Part shown: piece after piece, positions 6,283-15,855 of the stretch | Layout: each line of letters starts with the position of its first letter | Position numbering within the stretch: the first letter of the stretch is position 1 | Source of the DNA: Desulforudis sp. | Lineage (GTDB): Bacteria > Bacillota > Desulfotomaculia > Desulfotomaculales > Desulforudaceae | Length of the DNA: 64,000 bases | NCBI GenBank assembly: GCA_003604975.1 | Contig: QZIR01000022.1 | Coordinates: forward strand, 57,993 to 121,992 | Reading direction: 5' to 3' | Made by a program: the position numbers and the translations under genes | The notes under the pieces: model-generated | What the model was told of the DNA's origin: nothing | The model's database searches: none | What the model saw: only the letters and a program-made list of their open reading frames with translations

Positions 6283-9030
6283 CTACTCAGTCTGATCGGC
6301 CAATTGGTCGAGGACGCGCTTCATGGCATCCAGTGACTGACCGTAACCGTTCCAATCTCCGCTACGCAGGCGGTCCTGTGCGGCATTGTAGTGCATCACG
6401 GCCTCATCAATAAGGTCACGCACGCTCAAATCAACGGCGGGATCCCCGATCACCGGTGCGGTCCCGTCATCCACGGCAGGCGGCGGGTCCGGTCTACCGT
6501 CCGACTTTCCGAAGATGGCCGCCAGGGCCAGTTCCAGGTTGGGTTCCATGACCACCCGGTCCCCGTGGACCACGATAACCCGTCGGAGTTCGGGCATCCG
6601 GCTCTGCTCGGCCTGCAGGTAGATCGGCTCTACGTACAGCAGGCTGTCCTTGATCGGAATGATGATCAGGTTACCCCTGATTACCTGGGAACCCCGGTTC
6701 TCCCAAAGGGTCAGTTGCTGCGAGATCGTGGTGTCCTGGTTGATCCGGGCCTCGACCTGCATCGGGCCGTAAACGAGACTCTGCTTCGGCATCTCGTAGA
6801 CCAGCAGGTTCCCGTAGTTGTCCCCGTCGGAGCGGGCCGCCATCCAGCCGATCATGTTCTTCTTGTTCGACGGCGTAAACGGTGTGATCAGGACGAATTC
6901 CGCCTCTTCCTCACCCGGCAGCTGCACGATGGTGTAGTAGGGCTCCATCAGCTGCTCGTCGCGCCCGAAAATCTCCGTCGGCATCTCCCACTTGTCCTCG
7001 CGGTTGTAGAAGACCTGTGGGTTCTGCATGTGATACAGGGTGTACAGGTTCGCCTGAATCGTGAACATATCCTGCGGATACCGGACGTGGGGCCGGATGC
7101 TCTCCGGCAGCTCGTCGATCGACCTGAACATGTCCGGGAAGATCTTTTCAAAGGTCTGAATAATCGGGTCGCTCTGGTCCGCAACGTAGAACGTTACCTC
7201 GCCGTTGTAGGCGTCCACTACCACCTTCACCGAGTTCCGGATGTAGTTGGTGCGGCCCTGGAAGGGCTGCGAGTAAGGATACATATTGGTGGTTGTGTAA
7301 GCGTCCCACATCCAGGTTAAGCGGCCCTCGTTGATCACGAGGTAGGGGTCCTTGTCCATCAAAAGGAAGGGTGCGATCTTCTCCACGCGCTCTTTAATAT
7401 TCCGGTAGTACAGAATCTGGCTGTCGGGCGTTACGTCGGTGGATAGCAACAGTTTGTAATCTCCCAGCGCCAGCGCAAAGATCACGCGCTTGAACATAGA
7501 GCCGAGTTTCACACCGCTCTCTTCCTGGTAGGTGGTGTAGACGTTGTCCTCGCCCTCCGGGTAGTCAAACTCCTGGGCGTGGGTGTTGACTAGCACGTAC
7601 TGGTCGGTGGCCTCACCGTAATAGATCTCGGGCCGCTCCAGCACGATGTCCGTATCGGTCACCGGCGGGATGTCCTTGATCAGGAAGTGCGGCAGACCCT
7701 CACCTGATACTTTGTTTACCGGGCTCATTGCCACGCCATAGCCGTGGGTGAACACCAAACGCTGGTTCACCCAGGTCTTCGCCTGCTCCTGCAAGCGGTT
7801 CTGGTCTAGTTCACGGGCGGCGAGCATTACCTGCCGGTACTTACCGTCAATAGTATACCGGTCCAGGTCGATGTCCTTGAACTCGTAGTAAAGTCTCATC
7901 TCCTGCAGCTGACTGTAGGTCTGCCGAAGAGGCTGCCAGTCCCACAGGCGGATGTTGTCGACCGTCGCCTTATTGGCCTCGAGATCTGCCAGCTCGACGG
8001 TGCGGCCCGCGGGGAAAGGCTTACGCTCAATCTTGTTGAGGTTATAAGCCTCGCGGGTAAAGGAGATGCTGTGTTCGATGTACGGGAGTTCACGGTTCAG
8101 TTCGTTGGGCTCGACCACGAACCGTTGTACCATGGACGGGTAGACCGAGTTCAGCAGAATCGAAGCCAGTACGAGGCCGCCCACGGCGTACAGGGCAATA
8201 CCCGAACCACGCTTTACAAAAGCGCTGGCCAGCACCACCACCGTCGAGAGTGCCGAAATCACCAGGAGTACCTTGAGAGCCAACAAGTTGGCGTTGATAT
8301 CGGTATATCCCGGCCCGAACACGGCACCCCGGGCCGAATAGAGCAACAGGTACTGCTGCAGCAGATAGCCGCCGGATTTGACCGCCAGCAGGAAAGCCAG
8401 CAAAGCGGACATGTGTACCCGGGAAGACGGGTGCGCGAACAGCCCCCCTATGCCGGCCGTCGGATTGGAGAGAAAATAGGCCGCTCCCACAAAGAACGTG
8501 GTTATCAGACCGGCCCAGAACAGGATGTTGAACAGGAAAATGTGGAACGGCAGTGTGAAGACGTAGTAGCCGATGTCCTTACCGAAAATCGGGTCATTGA
8601 CCCCAAACTGGGACGGGTTCAGGAACTTCTGTAAGATAATCCAGTCCCCGGCCACAGAGAGACTGAACATATACGCCAAAACGGCGCTTGCGGCCAGGAA
8701 CAGCAAGGTAAGCACCCGCTTGTTCAGGAAGTCCTTCCAGGGCACGTTCTCCAGGGAGATCACGTTACCTTCCCTCAGCGAGACCGTACCCTGTTCCAAA
8801 ACAGTCTTCCGGGTCATCAGCAGGTTGACGAGCAGGAACAGGAAGAAGGTGATACCTACCGCCACCCGCAGTCCGATGTCGGAAACCAGGATTTTGATAA
8901 ATACACCTTCGTAACCCAGTGACTGAAACCACAACCAATCAGTGAACAACCGTGCCCCACCGTTCAGCATCATGAAGAGCAAGGCCACGGTGGCAATAAT
9001 TACGTATAAAGTCACTCTTCCGGTTACCAT
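6283..9030 (-). CDS. UPF0182 (COG1615) large membrane protein
   Basis: 915 residues. The N-terminal third holds about seven membrane helices, starting within the first 25 residues and ending near residue 285. A long extracytoplasmic soluble domain of about 600 residues follows, with typical blocks such as FTHGYGVAMSPVN and YNGEVTFYVAD. The C-terminus has a helical segment (NAAQDRLRSGDWNGYGQSLDAMKRVLDQL) also seen in homologues. The architecture and length match the UPF0182 family, whose function is not known. ATG 9030 has an AAAGGAGG ribosome site. It lies at the end of a small minus-strand run and is followed by a strong terminator. Confidence 0.9.
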   Translation of the reverse strand: MVTGRVTLYVIIATVALLFMMLNGGARLFTDWLWFQSLGYEGVFIKILVSDIGLRVAVGITFFLFLLVNLLMTRKTVLEQGTVSLREGNVISLENVPWKDFLNKRVLTLLFLAASAVLAYMFSLSVAGDWIILQKFLNPSQFGVNDPIFGKDIGYYVFTLPFHIFLFNILFWAGLITTFFVGAAYFLSNPTAGIGGLFAHPSSRVHMSALLAFLLAVKSGGYLLQQYLLLYSARGAVFGPGYTDINANLLALKVLLVISALSTVVVLASAFVKRGSGIALYAVGGLVLASILLNSVYPSMVQRFVVEPNELNRELPYIEHSISFTREAYNLNKIERKPFPAGRTVELADLEANKATVDNIRLWDWQPLRQTYSQLQEMRLYYEFKDIDLDRYTIDGKYRQVMLAARELDQNRLQEQAKTWVNQRLVFTHGYGVAMSPVNKVSGEGLPHFLIKDIPPVTDTDIVLERPEIYYGEATDQYVLVNTHAQEFDYPEGEDNVYTTYQEESGVKLGSMFKRVIFALALGDYKLLLSTDVTPDSQILYYRNIKERVEKIAPFLLMDKDPYLVINEGRLTWMWDAYTTTNMYPYSQPFQGRTNYIRNSVKVVVDAYNGEVTFYVADQSDPIIQTFEKIFPDMFRSIDELPESIRPHVRYPQDMFTIQANLYTLYHMQNPQVFYNREDKWEMPTEIFGRDEQLMEPYYTIVQLPGEEEAEFVLITPFTPSNKKNMIGWMAARSDGDNYGNLLVYEMPKQSLVYGPMQVEARINQDTTISQQLTLWENRGSQVIRGNLIIIPIKDSLLYVEPIYLQAEQSRMPELRRVIVVHGDRVVMEPNLELALAAIFGKSDGRPDPPPAVDDGTAPVIGDPAVDLSVRDLIDEAVMHYNAAQDRLRSGDWNGYGQSLDAMKRVLDQLADQTE

Positions 9031-9079
9031 GATAACCTCCTTTGAGAAAACATCCCACTTGTACTAAAGGTGCTCTGAG

Positions 9080-9265
9080 TTATACGGGCTTCGGGGGCTT
9101 TTGCGTCTTGTCGGCCTCATGTTTTAGCTTAGCCTGACAAAGCTGACAGATGGAAACGGGCTTTTTCTTCTTCTCTGGCGGACTAAACAGGTCATCATCG
9201 TCGTCGCCGATGTCACAAGCATCCGGTACAAAAATCCGCCCACAGAGCATACACCGTATCTCCAT
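9080..9265 (-). CDS. Small zinc-ribbon protein (YlaI/DUF2197-like)
   Basis: 61 residues with two Cys pairs, CMLC at residues 5-8 and CQLC near residue 40, separated by an acidic, flexible segment, then a lysine-rich tail. The pattern suggests one structural zinc. It resembles the short DUF2197/YlaI proteins of Firmicutes, but the match is only by motif and size. A GGGAGG ribosome site precedes the ATG. It lies 50 bases upstream of the UPF0182 gene and may be co-transcribed. Confidence 0.7.
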   Translation of the reverse strand: MEIRCMLCGRIFVPDACDIGDDDDDLFSPPEKKKKPVSICQLCQAKLKHEADKTQKPPKPV

Positions 9266-9305
9266 GCCTTTCCCTCCTTACCTGCTGTTTAACCTCATGT
9301 ATCAA

Positions 9306-9593
9306 CTAATCGAAATCCTTCTTGTGGCGGGGGTTTTGGCCTACCACTTTGAATCCGTGCATTAGTGCGGCAATGATCTGGGCTTTGCCCCCGACCTGGT
9401 CGAAACTGGCCTTGGTGTATATTTCCCCAAGACCCCGGGCCACGTACCGTGGAGTAAGGCGATTGAGCGCAATGGCCATAACGTCCTCCCGGCAGCGTTG
9501 ACAGTTGCACAAGTCGGGGTCCTGCTTCATCACTTCCCGCAGTACGCTGTCAAAGACCTCACTAACTACAACCTCAGCATAGTTCTTTAGCAT
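9306..9593 (-). CDS. ComFB-family late competence protein
   Basis: 95 residues. It shows the ComFB hallmarks: an N-terminal helix ending in a valine-rich stretch (VVVSEVFDSVLREVM), then CNCQRCREDVMAIALNRL with clustered cysteines, and a conserved Pro-Arg-Tyr (LTPRYVARGLGE). In B. subtilis comFB lies in the competence comF operon, but its role is unclear; some cyanobacterial homologues bind cyclic dinucleotides. Neighbours here give no competence context. The Cys motif could hold a metal. Confidence 0.82.
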   Translation of the reverse strand: MLKNYAEVVVSEVFDSVLREVMKQDPDLCNCQRCREDVMAIALNRLTPRYVARGLGEIYTKASFDQVGGKAQIIAALMHGFKVVGQNPRHKKDFD

Positions 9594-9623
9594 ATCGCTC
9601 CATTTCCCCTTCCCTTCTATATC

Positions 9624-10100
9624 TTACCACCTGAGGGTTGCTTTCAGACGATTTGGAACGAGGAGTAGATCCAGGCCGTCGTTAATGCTGGTAACCACCA
9701 CATCCGCCTTCAGGACACTCACTGCCGCCGCGCCTTCACCGATGATTACGGCAACACCGACTCTGGCCTCCTCCAGCATTAACGCATCGTTGACCCCGTT
9801 TCCGAAGGCAACGGTATCGGCGGATCCCAGCGACCGGACAAAGCGCTGCTTCGCCAGTCCGCCGGGTTCCTCGTCCAGGACGATCACCTGGCAGTTTACA
9901 GCCGACAGGGTCTGACGTACCGTCCCATAGGTATCAGCGGTAATGACGAATACTTGCATCTTCTCCGCCAAACGGTTAAGTCTTTCTTCAACCCCGGGGA
10001 GCAGCTGCCCGTTCACCGCCAAGGTCCCGTTGAAGTCGGCTACCACGAACCTGAGGCTCAGGGTTTCCTTACCCGGGATTTCAAAACTGAGCACGGTCAT
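9624..10100 (-). CDS. HAD-family phosphatase-like protein (COG4087 type)
   Basis: 158 residues. Motif I reads ADFNGTLAVNG (nucleophile Asp followed by Asn in place of the usual second Asp), motif II is VFVITADTYG, and motif IV is GNGVNDALML. It matches the soluble P-type-ATPase-like HAD group. The second Asp of DxDGT, the general acid, is Asn here, so phosphatase activity may be reduced. The frame extends to a TTG at 10127, but ATG 10100 has a GGTGGGGG ribosome site and is preferred. Substrate unknown. Confidence 0.78.
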   Translation of the reverse strand: MTVLSFEIPGKETLSLRFVVADFNGTLAVNGQLLPGVEERLNRLAEKMQVFVITADTYGTVRQTLSAVNCQVIVLDEEPGGLAKQRFVRSLGSADTVAFGNGVNDALMLEEARVGVAVIIGEGAAAVSVLKADVVVTSINDGLDLLLVPNRLKATLRW

Positions 10101-10191
10101 ACCCCCACCTAATAATGTAATACACAAGCCATCACGTAGTCAAAAAGGAGTCTATCAGCGGATCAGATGTCGAGGGCAGGCTTGTGGGGGG

Positions 10192-11022
10192 TCAGGTAAG
10201 CATTGTGGGCCAGCGCAAACCGGCACATTCACAGTCCGTGTCAGTAGAGATTTGCCGTAATACCTTTAGGATAATACGTCCGATACGGGTGCTGTCTCCG
10301 TAGAAGATTTCCTTTAATTCTGTATGTTCCCAGTCCTGCACCACACCCTCGGCGTAGTTGACCACCATGTCCAAACGCGCGTAGCAGGCTCCGATCTCGC
10401 GTGCCAGGTAGACTTCCGGGCACATACTCTGACCGACGACATCTGCCCCCAGCCGGGAAAACATGGCCACTTCCGCCGGACTCTCAAAATGTCGTCCGTC
10501 TGTAACCGCATAGACGCCGCGCTCGAACACCCTTGGTTCCCGCGATTCCGCTTCCCTGGTGATGAGCGTGCGCAAGTCCGGGCAGGCCGGTCGGCGCATT
10601 GACATCAGATGGCTCTCTCCCAGACTCACATCCTTACGCAGGGAGAAGTCAAGGTAGTCCGAGGGCACGATTAGATCCCGTGGCCGCAACAGGTGGTTAA
10701 TGGCTCCTACTCCACCTTCGGCAACCACTCGTTTTACCCCCGCCTCACGCAGTACCCAGAAAACTTGGCGGGAAGCGGCGGCCCGGGTTACACCCTGACG
10801 CCAACCGTGCATGCGGACAGTCAGCACGTGTCCTTCCTGACCATTATCAGTTTGTAAGCTGAACAGTTTAAAAGGGGGAGTCGCCCCGAAGGGCGTTTCG
10901 AAGACCAGTCGGTCCTGCCTGACCTGAGCAATGGCGTTGTCGAGATCTTCGGGGAAACTAATGCTGTTGGTACCCGATCCCCCGATAAAGGCGATAGATG
11001 CTTGCGGCACTATGGGCCTCAA
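10192..11022 (-). CDS. MTAP/PNP-family nucleoside phosphorylase
   Basis: 276 residues of the methylthioadenosine/purine nucleoside phosphorylase family. Visible: the phosphate-binding start IAFIGGSGTNS; the conserved histidine region VLTVRMHGW; GGVGAINHLLRPRDLIVPSDYLDF; and VGQSMCPEVYLAREIGACYARLDMV with the Met of the substrate pocket. Purine base and sugar specificity cannot be read reliably. The start is TTG 11022 (AAGGAT upstream) or GTG 11010, which has GAGG at good spacing. It could recycle methylthioadenosine from polyamine synthesis (speD is in the window), or serve futalosine-type chemistry, though the latter is speculation. Confidence 0.82.
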   Translation of the reverse strand: MRPIVPQASIAFIGGSGTNSISFPEDLDNAIAQVRQDRLVFETPFGATPPFKLFSLQTDNGQEGHVLTVRMHGWRQGVTRAAASRQVFWVLREAGVKRVVAEGGVGAINHLLRPRDLIVPSDYLDFSLRKDVSLGESHLMSMRRPACPDLRTLITREAESREPRVFERGVYAVTDGRHFESPAEVAMFSRLGADVVGQSMCPEVYLAREIGACYARLDMVVNYAEGVVQDWEHTELKEIFYGDSTRIGRIILKVLRQISTDTDCECAGLRWPTMLT

Positions 11023-11053
11023 TCCGGTCCGATCCTTTCCCGCTAATAGTTTA

Positions 11054-11078
11054 AAACTCCCGGAAAACCCGGGAGTTT
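11054..11078 (-). terminator. Intrinsic terminator after adk
   Basis: Perfect 10-bp stem AAACTCCCGG/CCGGGAGTTT (11054-11063 with 11069-11078) with a 5-base loop. On the minus strand TTTTAAAC follows. It begins 6 bases beyond the adk stop codon. Confidence 0.75.
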
Positions 11079-11083
11079 GTATG

Positions 11084-11728
11084 CTAGCGACCTAAGCTGG
11101 CGAGTACATCCTGTGTGACTATCTTGATGTCCTGATCTCCGTTGACTTCCTTCAGCAGGCCCTGTTTGGCGTAGTACTCGATTAGTGGTGCGGTTTGGGC
11201 TTCGTAGACATCCAGCCGCTGGTTCACCGTGGCTTCGGTATCGTCACTGCGCTGGTAGAGTTCCCCACCGCAGTTACCGCACTTACCCTCATCTTTGGGA
11301 GGATTGAAGATGACGTGATAGGTTGCCCCGCAGGAACGGCAGACCCGACGTCCGGTCAACCGGCCGAGGAGCTTTTCACGTGGTACGGCGATATTCAAAA
11401 CAGCATCCAGCTTAATGCCCATTTCCGTCAGAGCGCCATCCAATGCTTCAGCCTGAGGTGTAGTCCGCGGAAACCCATCAAGCAGGAAGCCATTCTCACA
11501 ATCCGGCTTGGAAAGCCTGTCCTTCACCATAGCAACAACGAGTTCGTCGGGAACAAGCTGGCCGTTATCCATGTACTCCTTGGCCTTCTTACCCAATTCA
11601 GTGCCGGCCTTAACGTTTTCACGGAACATGTCGCCGGTTGAGATGTGGGTAATGTTATGCTCTTTGGTCAGTACTTCACACTGCGTTCCCTTGCCGCCGC
11701 CGGGCGGACCCATGATTAACAGATTCAT
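11084..11728 (-). CDS. adk: Adenylate kinase, zinc-LID type
   Basis: 214 residues, full length. P-loop GPPGGGKGT at 7-15; NMP-binding helix ([13 protein letters not shown]); [11 protein letters not shown]; and a long LID with four cysteines ([15 protein letters not shown] then CGNC) that bind structural zinc in Gram-positive enzymes. It interconverts ATP, AMP and ADP. ATG 11728 has GGAGGGGGAA upstream. Unusually for Firmicutes it is not next to secY in a ribosomal-protein operon here. Confidence 0.96.
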   Translation of the reverse strand: MNLLIMGPPGGGKGTQCEVLTKEHNITHISTGDMFRENVKAGTELGKKAKEYMDNGQLVPDELVVAMVKDRLSKPDCENGFLLDGFPRTTPQAEALDGALTEMGIKLDAVLNIAVPREKLLGRLTGRRVCRSCGATYHVIFNPPKDEGKCGNCGGELYQRSDDTEATVNQRLDVYEAQTAPLIEYYAKQGLLKEVNGDQDIKIVTQDVLASLGR

Positions 11729-11796
11729 GCGGTCTTCCCCCTCCTCTAGTTATATATATATTTGTGAAACACGGCACTTAAATTCCGAATTAATAA

Positions 11797-11873
11797 TGGT
11801 CGGGATGACAGGATTTGAACCTGCGACCTCACGGTCCCGAACCGTGCGCTCTACCAAGCTGAGCCACATCCCG
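11797..11873 (-). tRNA. tRNA-Pro (anticodon CGG)
   Basis: 77-base cloverleaf on the minus strand. The acceptor arms CGGGATG/CATCCCG (11867-11873 and 11801-11807) pair fully. D-arm GCTC..GAGC; anticodon stem CACGG/CCGTG around loop TTCGGGA; T-loop TTCAAAT; encoded ACCA end at 11797-11800. The anticodon CGG reads CCG proline codons. A second proline tRNA lies at 44806-44883. Confidence 0.95.
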
Positions 11874-11948
11874 ATCACTAAATCATTTTAGCCTAAACGC
11901 AGGTCAAAGTCAATAAACGGATTACCGGGTGTGTAGGGCGGACGAACC

Positions 11949-13181
11949 TTACTCTTCGCCGTTCAGCGCTCGCCTGACTCGATTATGCCATACCTTGGAC
12001 ATCTCGGCCTCGAGCAGCACACCGCCTTCCTGGAACTCTTCCTTGAGCACCCTACCATGTATGTGGATCATAGACACCAGGTGCATCTGATCCAGCGGGA
12101 CGAAATAGCGCTGCTGTGATCGCCGGTCAGTAAGCAGTCCCGCAACAGCGAGCTTCAGGTCGTCGAGCCCCTCACCGGTCACCGCCGACACGAAAAGCCG
12201 TCGTGCGGGCAGTTCCACATCCTGCTGCTTGGCCAGATCGACCTTGTTAAAGACTTCAAGACGGGGTTTATCACCAATCCCCAGAGATTGCAGTACTTGC
12301 TCCACGGCCTCAGCCTGGCCTTCCCAGGCTCGATGGCTGACGTCAATCACGTGCAGGATGTAGTCCGCGGCAACGACCTCCTCCAGGGTGGCCCTAAACG
12401 CCGCCACAAGGTGGTGCGGCAGTCGTTGAATTAATCCTACGGTATCGGTAAGGATGATTGTCTCATTGTTCGTAAGTACCAGTCTCCGTGCCGTGGGATC
12501 GAGGGTCGCAAAAAGCTTGTCCTCAGCCAGGACACTAGCCCCGGTGAGAGCGTTCATTAGCGTGGACTTGCCGGCATTGGTATACCCGACCAGGGCCAGT
12601 AGCGGCACCGCTTCGCTCTGCCTTCTCCGGCGTAGGATCGAGCGCTGGTTGCGAACCAACTCTAGTCCAGCTTCGAGATCAGCGATCCGTTTGCGGATCC
12701 GCCGGCGATCGGTCTCCAGTTTTGTCTCGCCAGGCCCCCGCGTTCCGATGCCGCCTCCCAACCTGGATAGCTCGCTGCCTCTTCCGATCAGACGGGGCAA
12801 CAGGTACCGGAGCTGGGCCAGCTCGACCTGCATTTTACCTTCCCGGGTACGGGCCCTGGACGCAAAGATATCCAGGATTAACTGGGTCCGGTCGATAACC
12901 CGAAGATCTAGCTGCTGTTCCAGGTTCCTCACCTGCGCCGGTGAGAGTTCGCCGTTAAAGATGACCAGCGAAACGTCGTTTAGCAGGCAGAACTCCGCGA
13001 CTTCATCCACCTTCCCCCGACCAATGTAAAAGGCGGTGTCCGGTTTCGCACGTTTCTGTATGATTTGGCCGATAACGCAACAACCAGATGTCTCGGCAAG
13101 ACCCTCCAGTTCACTAAGCGTGTCACCGACCGGCGGCTCCTTGCTGGTATCTAAATCCAGGCCCACCAGGACACAATTCAT
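11949..13181 (-). CDS. hflX: GTPase HflX
   Basis: 410 residues. The N-terminal HflX domain (residues 1 to about 190) includes a glycine-rich loop (GRGSELSRLGGGIGTRGPGETKLE) and a coiled coil. The G domain has G1 GYTNAGKST, G3 DTVGLIQRLP and G4 NKVD, and a short C-terminal region follows. HflX is a ribosome-associated GTPase that rescues or splits stalled ribosomes. It is monocistronic and divergent from fakA, with a 170-base gap between them. Confidence 0.95.
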   Translation of the reverse strand: MNCVLVGLDLDTSKEPPVGDTLSELEGLAETSGCCVIGQIIQKRAKPDTAFYIGRGKVDEVAEFCLLNDVSLVIFNGELSPAQVRNLEQQLDLRVIDRTQLILDIFASRARTREGKMQVELAQLRYLLPRLIGRGSELSRLGGGIGTRGPGETKLETDRRRIRKRIADLEAGLELVRNQRSILRRRRQSEAVPLLALVGYTNAGKSTLMNALTGASVLAEDKLFATLDPTARRLVLTNNETIILTDTVGLIQRLPHHLVAAFRATLEEVVAADYILHVIDVSHRAWEGQAEAVEQVLQSLGIGDKPRLEVFNKVDLAKQQDVELPARRLFVSAVTGEGLDDLKLAVAGLLTDRRSQQRYFVPLDQMHLVSMIHIHGRVLKEEFQEGGVLLEAEMSKVWHNRVRRALNGEE

Positions 13182-13324
13182 GTTAAGTGGTTCTCTCCAT
13201 ACTCATTTGTAAAGTTGAGATAACTGAACCTAATTCCAGCATATTATAGCACTGGCGAGAAGAGCAGGTAAAGGAACCAAAAAATCTGAAAACTGAAGGA
13301 AAACCAATCGCATCCGTCGAAAAG

Positions 13325-13330
13325 TATAAT
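13325..13330 (+). promoter_or_regulatory. Possible -10 box for fakA
   Basis: A perfect TATAAT 21 bases before the TTG start of fakA in the hflX-fakA divergent gap. No good -35 is visible 16-18 bases upstream, so this is weakly supported. Confidence 0.35.
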
Positions 13331-13350
13331 GATGAAAGGGGACGTGTTGA

Positions 13351-14952
13351 TTGCCTGCCAATTCAATAGGCAGCTCACAGCTGCAGGAAATCCTGGTCGG
13401 TGGTGCGACCAGACTGGCTCGTCTGCGCAAGGACATCGACCGGCTTAACGTTTTTCCGGTTCCGGACGGTGACACCGGTACAAACATGTACCTCACCCTA
13501 ATGGCTGCGCTCCAGGAGATGGATAAGGTTTCAGAGGATTCCATCGGTGCTGTCAGCGAGGCGGTGGCTCGGGGCGCCCTGACCGGGGCAAGGGGAAATT
13601 CAGGAGTCATCCTTTCTCAGATTTTGCAGGGCTTTGCCTATGCTTTGGCTGGCAAAGACAGGGCCACGGCTGCCGATATTGCCCTAGCGCTCGAAACTGG
13701 ATCACAGCATGCCTACCGTGCCGTGAGCGAACCGGTAGAGGGCACCATCCTGACGGTAGCCCGCAGTGCCGCCGAAGCTGCCCGCTTCGCCGCGGAACGG
13801 AGCGGTGACCTACCGCGCCTTGGACTCTACGTCTACCGCAGAGCTTTAGATACAGTCATCCTGACACCGGAGATGTTACCAGTGTTGAAGGAAGCGGGTG
13901 TCGTTGACGCCGGCGGTAAGGGCTTCGCGGCGATCCTGGAGGGTATTCTACAGATCTTCAAGCGTTACAAGAGTGAGGATTCCCATAAGGCGCCCTTTGA
14001 TTTCGAACCGTCGGACCCTGATGCCGAACTCCGTTATGCGAGCGCTGCCGATATCAAGTTCACCTACTGCACCGAGTTCATTATCCAGGGTCAGGGTATT
14101 CCGCTGGAGGAGATTAAACAGATCCTAAAAGGTTACGGCGACTGTATGATGGTGGTCGGAAACAGCAGCACCGCCAAGGTCCACATCCACTCCAACAACC
14201 CCGGTCGGGTCATCGAGAGCTGTCTCCTGTACGGCTCACTACACCAGATTCAGGTCAACAACATGCTTGACCAGCACCAGGAGTTACAGCGCCAGCAGTC
14301 AAAGCCGATGGGTATCGTTGCGGTTTCCCTGGGAGAAGGCATTGAGAAAATATTGGAAAGCCTCGGGGTTGACGTTGTGATCAATGGTGGACAAACCATG
14401 AACCCGAGCGCCGAGGAGATCGTCAAGGCTATCGAGCGGGTCACCGCGGAGAACGTCTTTGTGCTGCCCAATAACAAGAACATTATTTTAGCCGTCCAGC
14501 AGGCCCAGCAACTTACGTCCAAGAATGTCGCGGTGATCCCTACCTGCAGTATTCCTCAAGGCTTCGCTGCGCTATTGGCTGTGAACGCGGATGCCGACTT
14601 CACGGTCAACACGCAGCAGATGCAGGAAGCATCGGCTAACGTGCTCACCGGCGAGGTGACACGGGCCGCCAAGGATGCTGTCTTTAACGGCCTTACCATT
14701 ACAGAAGGCGAATTCATCGGAATCGCCGAAGGCACCCTGATGAAGGGCAGTAACCTCATGGAGGCGGTCTTAAACGTGTGCCGTGACCTGGTTCCCCGGG
14801 GTGAGTTAACCACCCTGTACTACGGTCTTGATGTGCCTGGTAAAGAGGCGGAGGCCATCTTGGAGAGATTGGTGCAGACCTATCCCGAGGTCGAATTTGA
14901 ACTCTATTACGGAGGACAACCCCTGTATCATTTCCTAATTTCAGTTGAATAG
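13351..14952 (+). CDS. fakA: Fatty acid kinase catalytic subunit FakA (DAK2 domain)
   Basis: 533 residues. The N-terminal DAK2 kinase domain (about 10-200) shows the nucleotide and metal residues NVFPVPDGDTGTNMYLT and GARGNSGVILSQ. A middle region and a C-terminal FakA-specific domain follow. FakA phosphorylates fatty acids presented by a DegV-family FakB partner, and the next gene is exactly such a protein, 14 bases on. The start is TTG 13351 with AAAGGGG upstream. Length matches the YloV/FakA family (about 550). Activity is inferred from family and pairing. Confidence 0.93.
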   Translation: MPANSIGSSQLQEILVGGATRLARLRKDIDRLNVFPVPDGDTGTNMYLTLMAALQEMDKVSEDSIGAVSEAVARGALTGARGNSGVILSQILQGFAYALAGKDRATAADIALALETGSQHAYRAVSEPVEGTILTVARSAAEAARFAAERSGDLPRLGLYVYRRALDTVILTPEMLPVLKEAGVVDAGGKGFAAILEGILQIFKRYKSEDSHKAPFDFEPSDPDAELRYASAADIKFTYCTEFIIQGQGIPLEEIKQILKGYGDCMMVVGNSSTAKVHIHSNNPGRVIESCLLYGSLHQIQVNNMLDQHQELQRQQSKPMGIVAVSLGEGIEKILESLGVDVVINGGQTMNPSAEEIVKAIERVTAENVFVLPNNKNIILAVQQAQQLTSKNVAVIPTCSIPQGFAALLAVNADADFTVNTQQMQEASANVLTGEVTRAAKDAVFNGLTITEGEFIGIAEGTLMKGSNLMEAVLNVCRDLVPRGELTTLYYGLDVPGKEAEAILERLVQTYPEVEFELYYGGQPLYHFLISVE

Positions 14953-14965
14953 CAGGTGATTGCAA

Positions 14966-15814
14966 ATGCCTAATGTACGGATTGTCACGGACAGCACCGC
15001 AGATCTGCCCCCCGACCTGGTATCAAGGTATGGGATTACGGTCGTTCCCCTGAAAGTCCTCTTTGAACAGGACGTCTACCGTGATGGGGTGGACATTTCT
15101 CTGGATGATTTCTACCGCCGGTTAGTAGACCAGCCCTCTTCCACGTCCCAGCCATCACCAGCCGAGTTCCTGGAAGTATACCAGCCTTTTTCGGAACAGG
15201 GAGATAGTATTGTTTCAATTCACATCTCGGCTGCGTTGAGCGGCACACACCAGTCGGCCCAGCTGGCCAAGTCTATGATGCCCAAGGCCGATATTGAACT
15301 GATCGACTCCAAGGTTACCAGTGTCGGTTTAGGTCTTATTGTGCTTGCTGCTGCCAAGTCGGTACAGGAAGGTTGGAACAAGCACGAGGTCATCCACTTT
15401 GTTAACTGGCTGGTTGATAACATCAGGGTTTACTTTATGGTCAATACGTTGGATTACCTGCAGCGCGGAGGCCGAATCGGGCGTGCTCATGCCTTTCTGG
15501 GTACCCTGTTAAACATCAAACCCCTGTTGAAGCTTAGTGATGGGTTGGTGACACCGCATGAGAAGGTGCGCGGTCGTACGAAGTGCCTGGACCGGATTGC
15601 GGAGATCGGCAAAGAATTGAGTGAGCAGCGTGGTCAACTCGTTTACGCCACGCTCCACGGCAACGCGCCGAAACTCGGTCAGGAACTGGAGGAGCGGCTG
15701 TTCAGCCGCTTAGGTTACGAACCCGAGTATCGAACCCGGGCCGGCGCCGTCATCGGCACCCATACCGGACCCGGCGTGGTAGGGGTAGCTTATCACCCGG
15801 TCTACCATAAGTAG
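14966..15814 (+). CDS. DegV-family fatty-acid-binding protein (FakB-type)
   Basis: 282 residues of the DegV fold. Near the start is IVTDSTADLPPDL, with the conserved TDST/S that holds the fatty-acid carboxylate. STSQPSPAEF, SSALSGT-like ISAALSGTHQSA, DYLQRGGRIG and the terminal HTGPGVVGVAY follow. It would bind a fatty acid and present it to FakA. I start at ATG 14966 (AGGTG 9 bases upstream) rather than TTG 14960. It is co-transcribed with fakA. Acyl-chain preference cannot be predicted. Confidence 0.92.
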   Translation: MPNVRIVTDSTADLPPDLVSRYGITVVPLKVLFEQDVYRDGVDISLDDFYRRLVDQPSSTSQPSPAEFLEVYQPFSEQGDSIVSIHISAALSGTHQSAQLAKSMMPKADIELIDSKVTSVGLGLIVLAAAKSVQEGWNKHEVIHFVNWLVDNIRVYFMVNTLDYLQRGGRIGRAHAFLGTLLNIKPLLKLSDGLVTPHEKVRGRTKCLDRIAEIGKELSEQRGQLVYATLHGNAPKLGQELEERLFSRLGYEPEYRTRAGAVIGTHTGPGVVGVAYHPVYHK

Positions 15815-15855
15815 GTGAGCTCTAGCGGCCGGAAGCGTTTTGCAGCCTATGCCTC

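Noticed and set aside
6391..7320. Long plus-strand open frame (309 codons) inside the UPF0182 gene
   Set aside because: Shadow of a well-conserved family protein on the other strand, with His- and Val-rich low-quality composition and no ribosome site.
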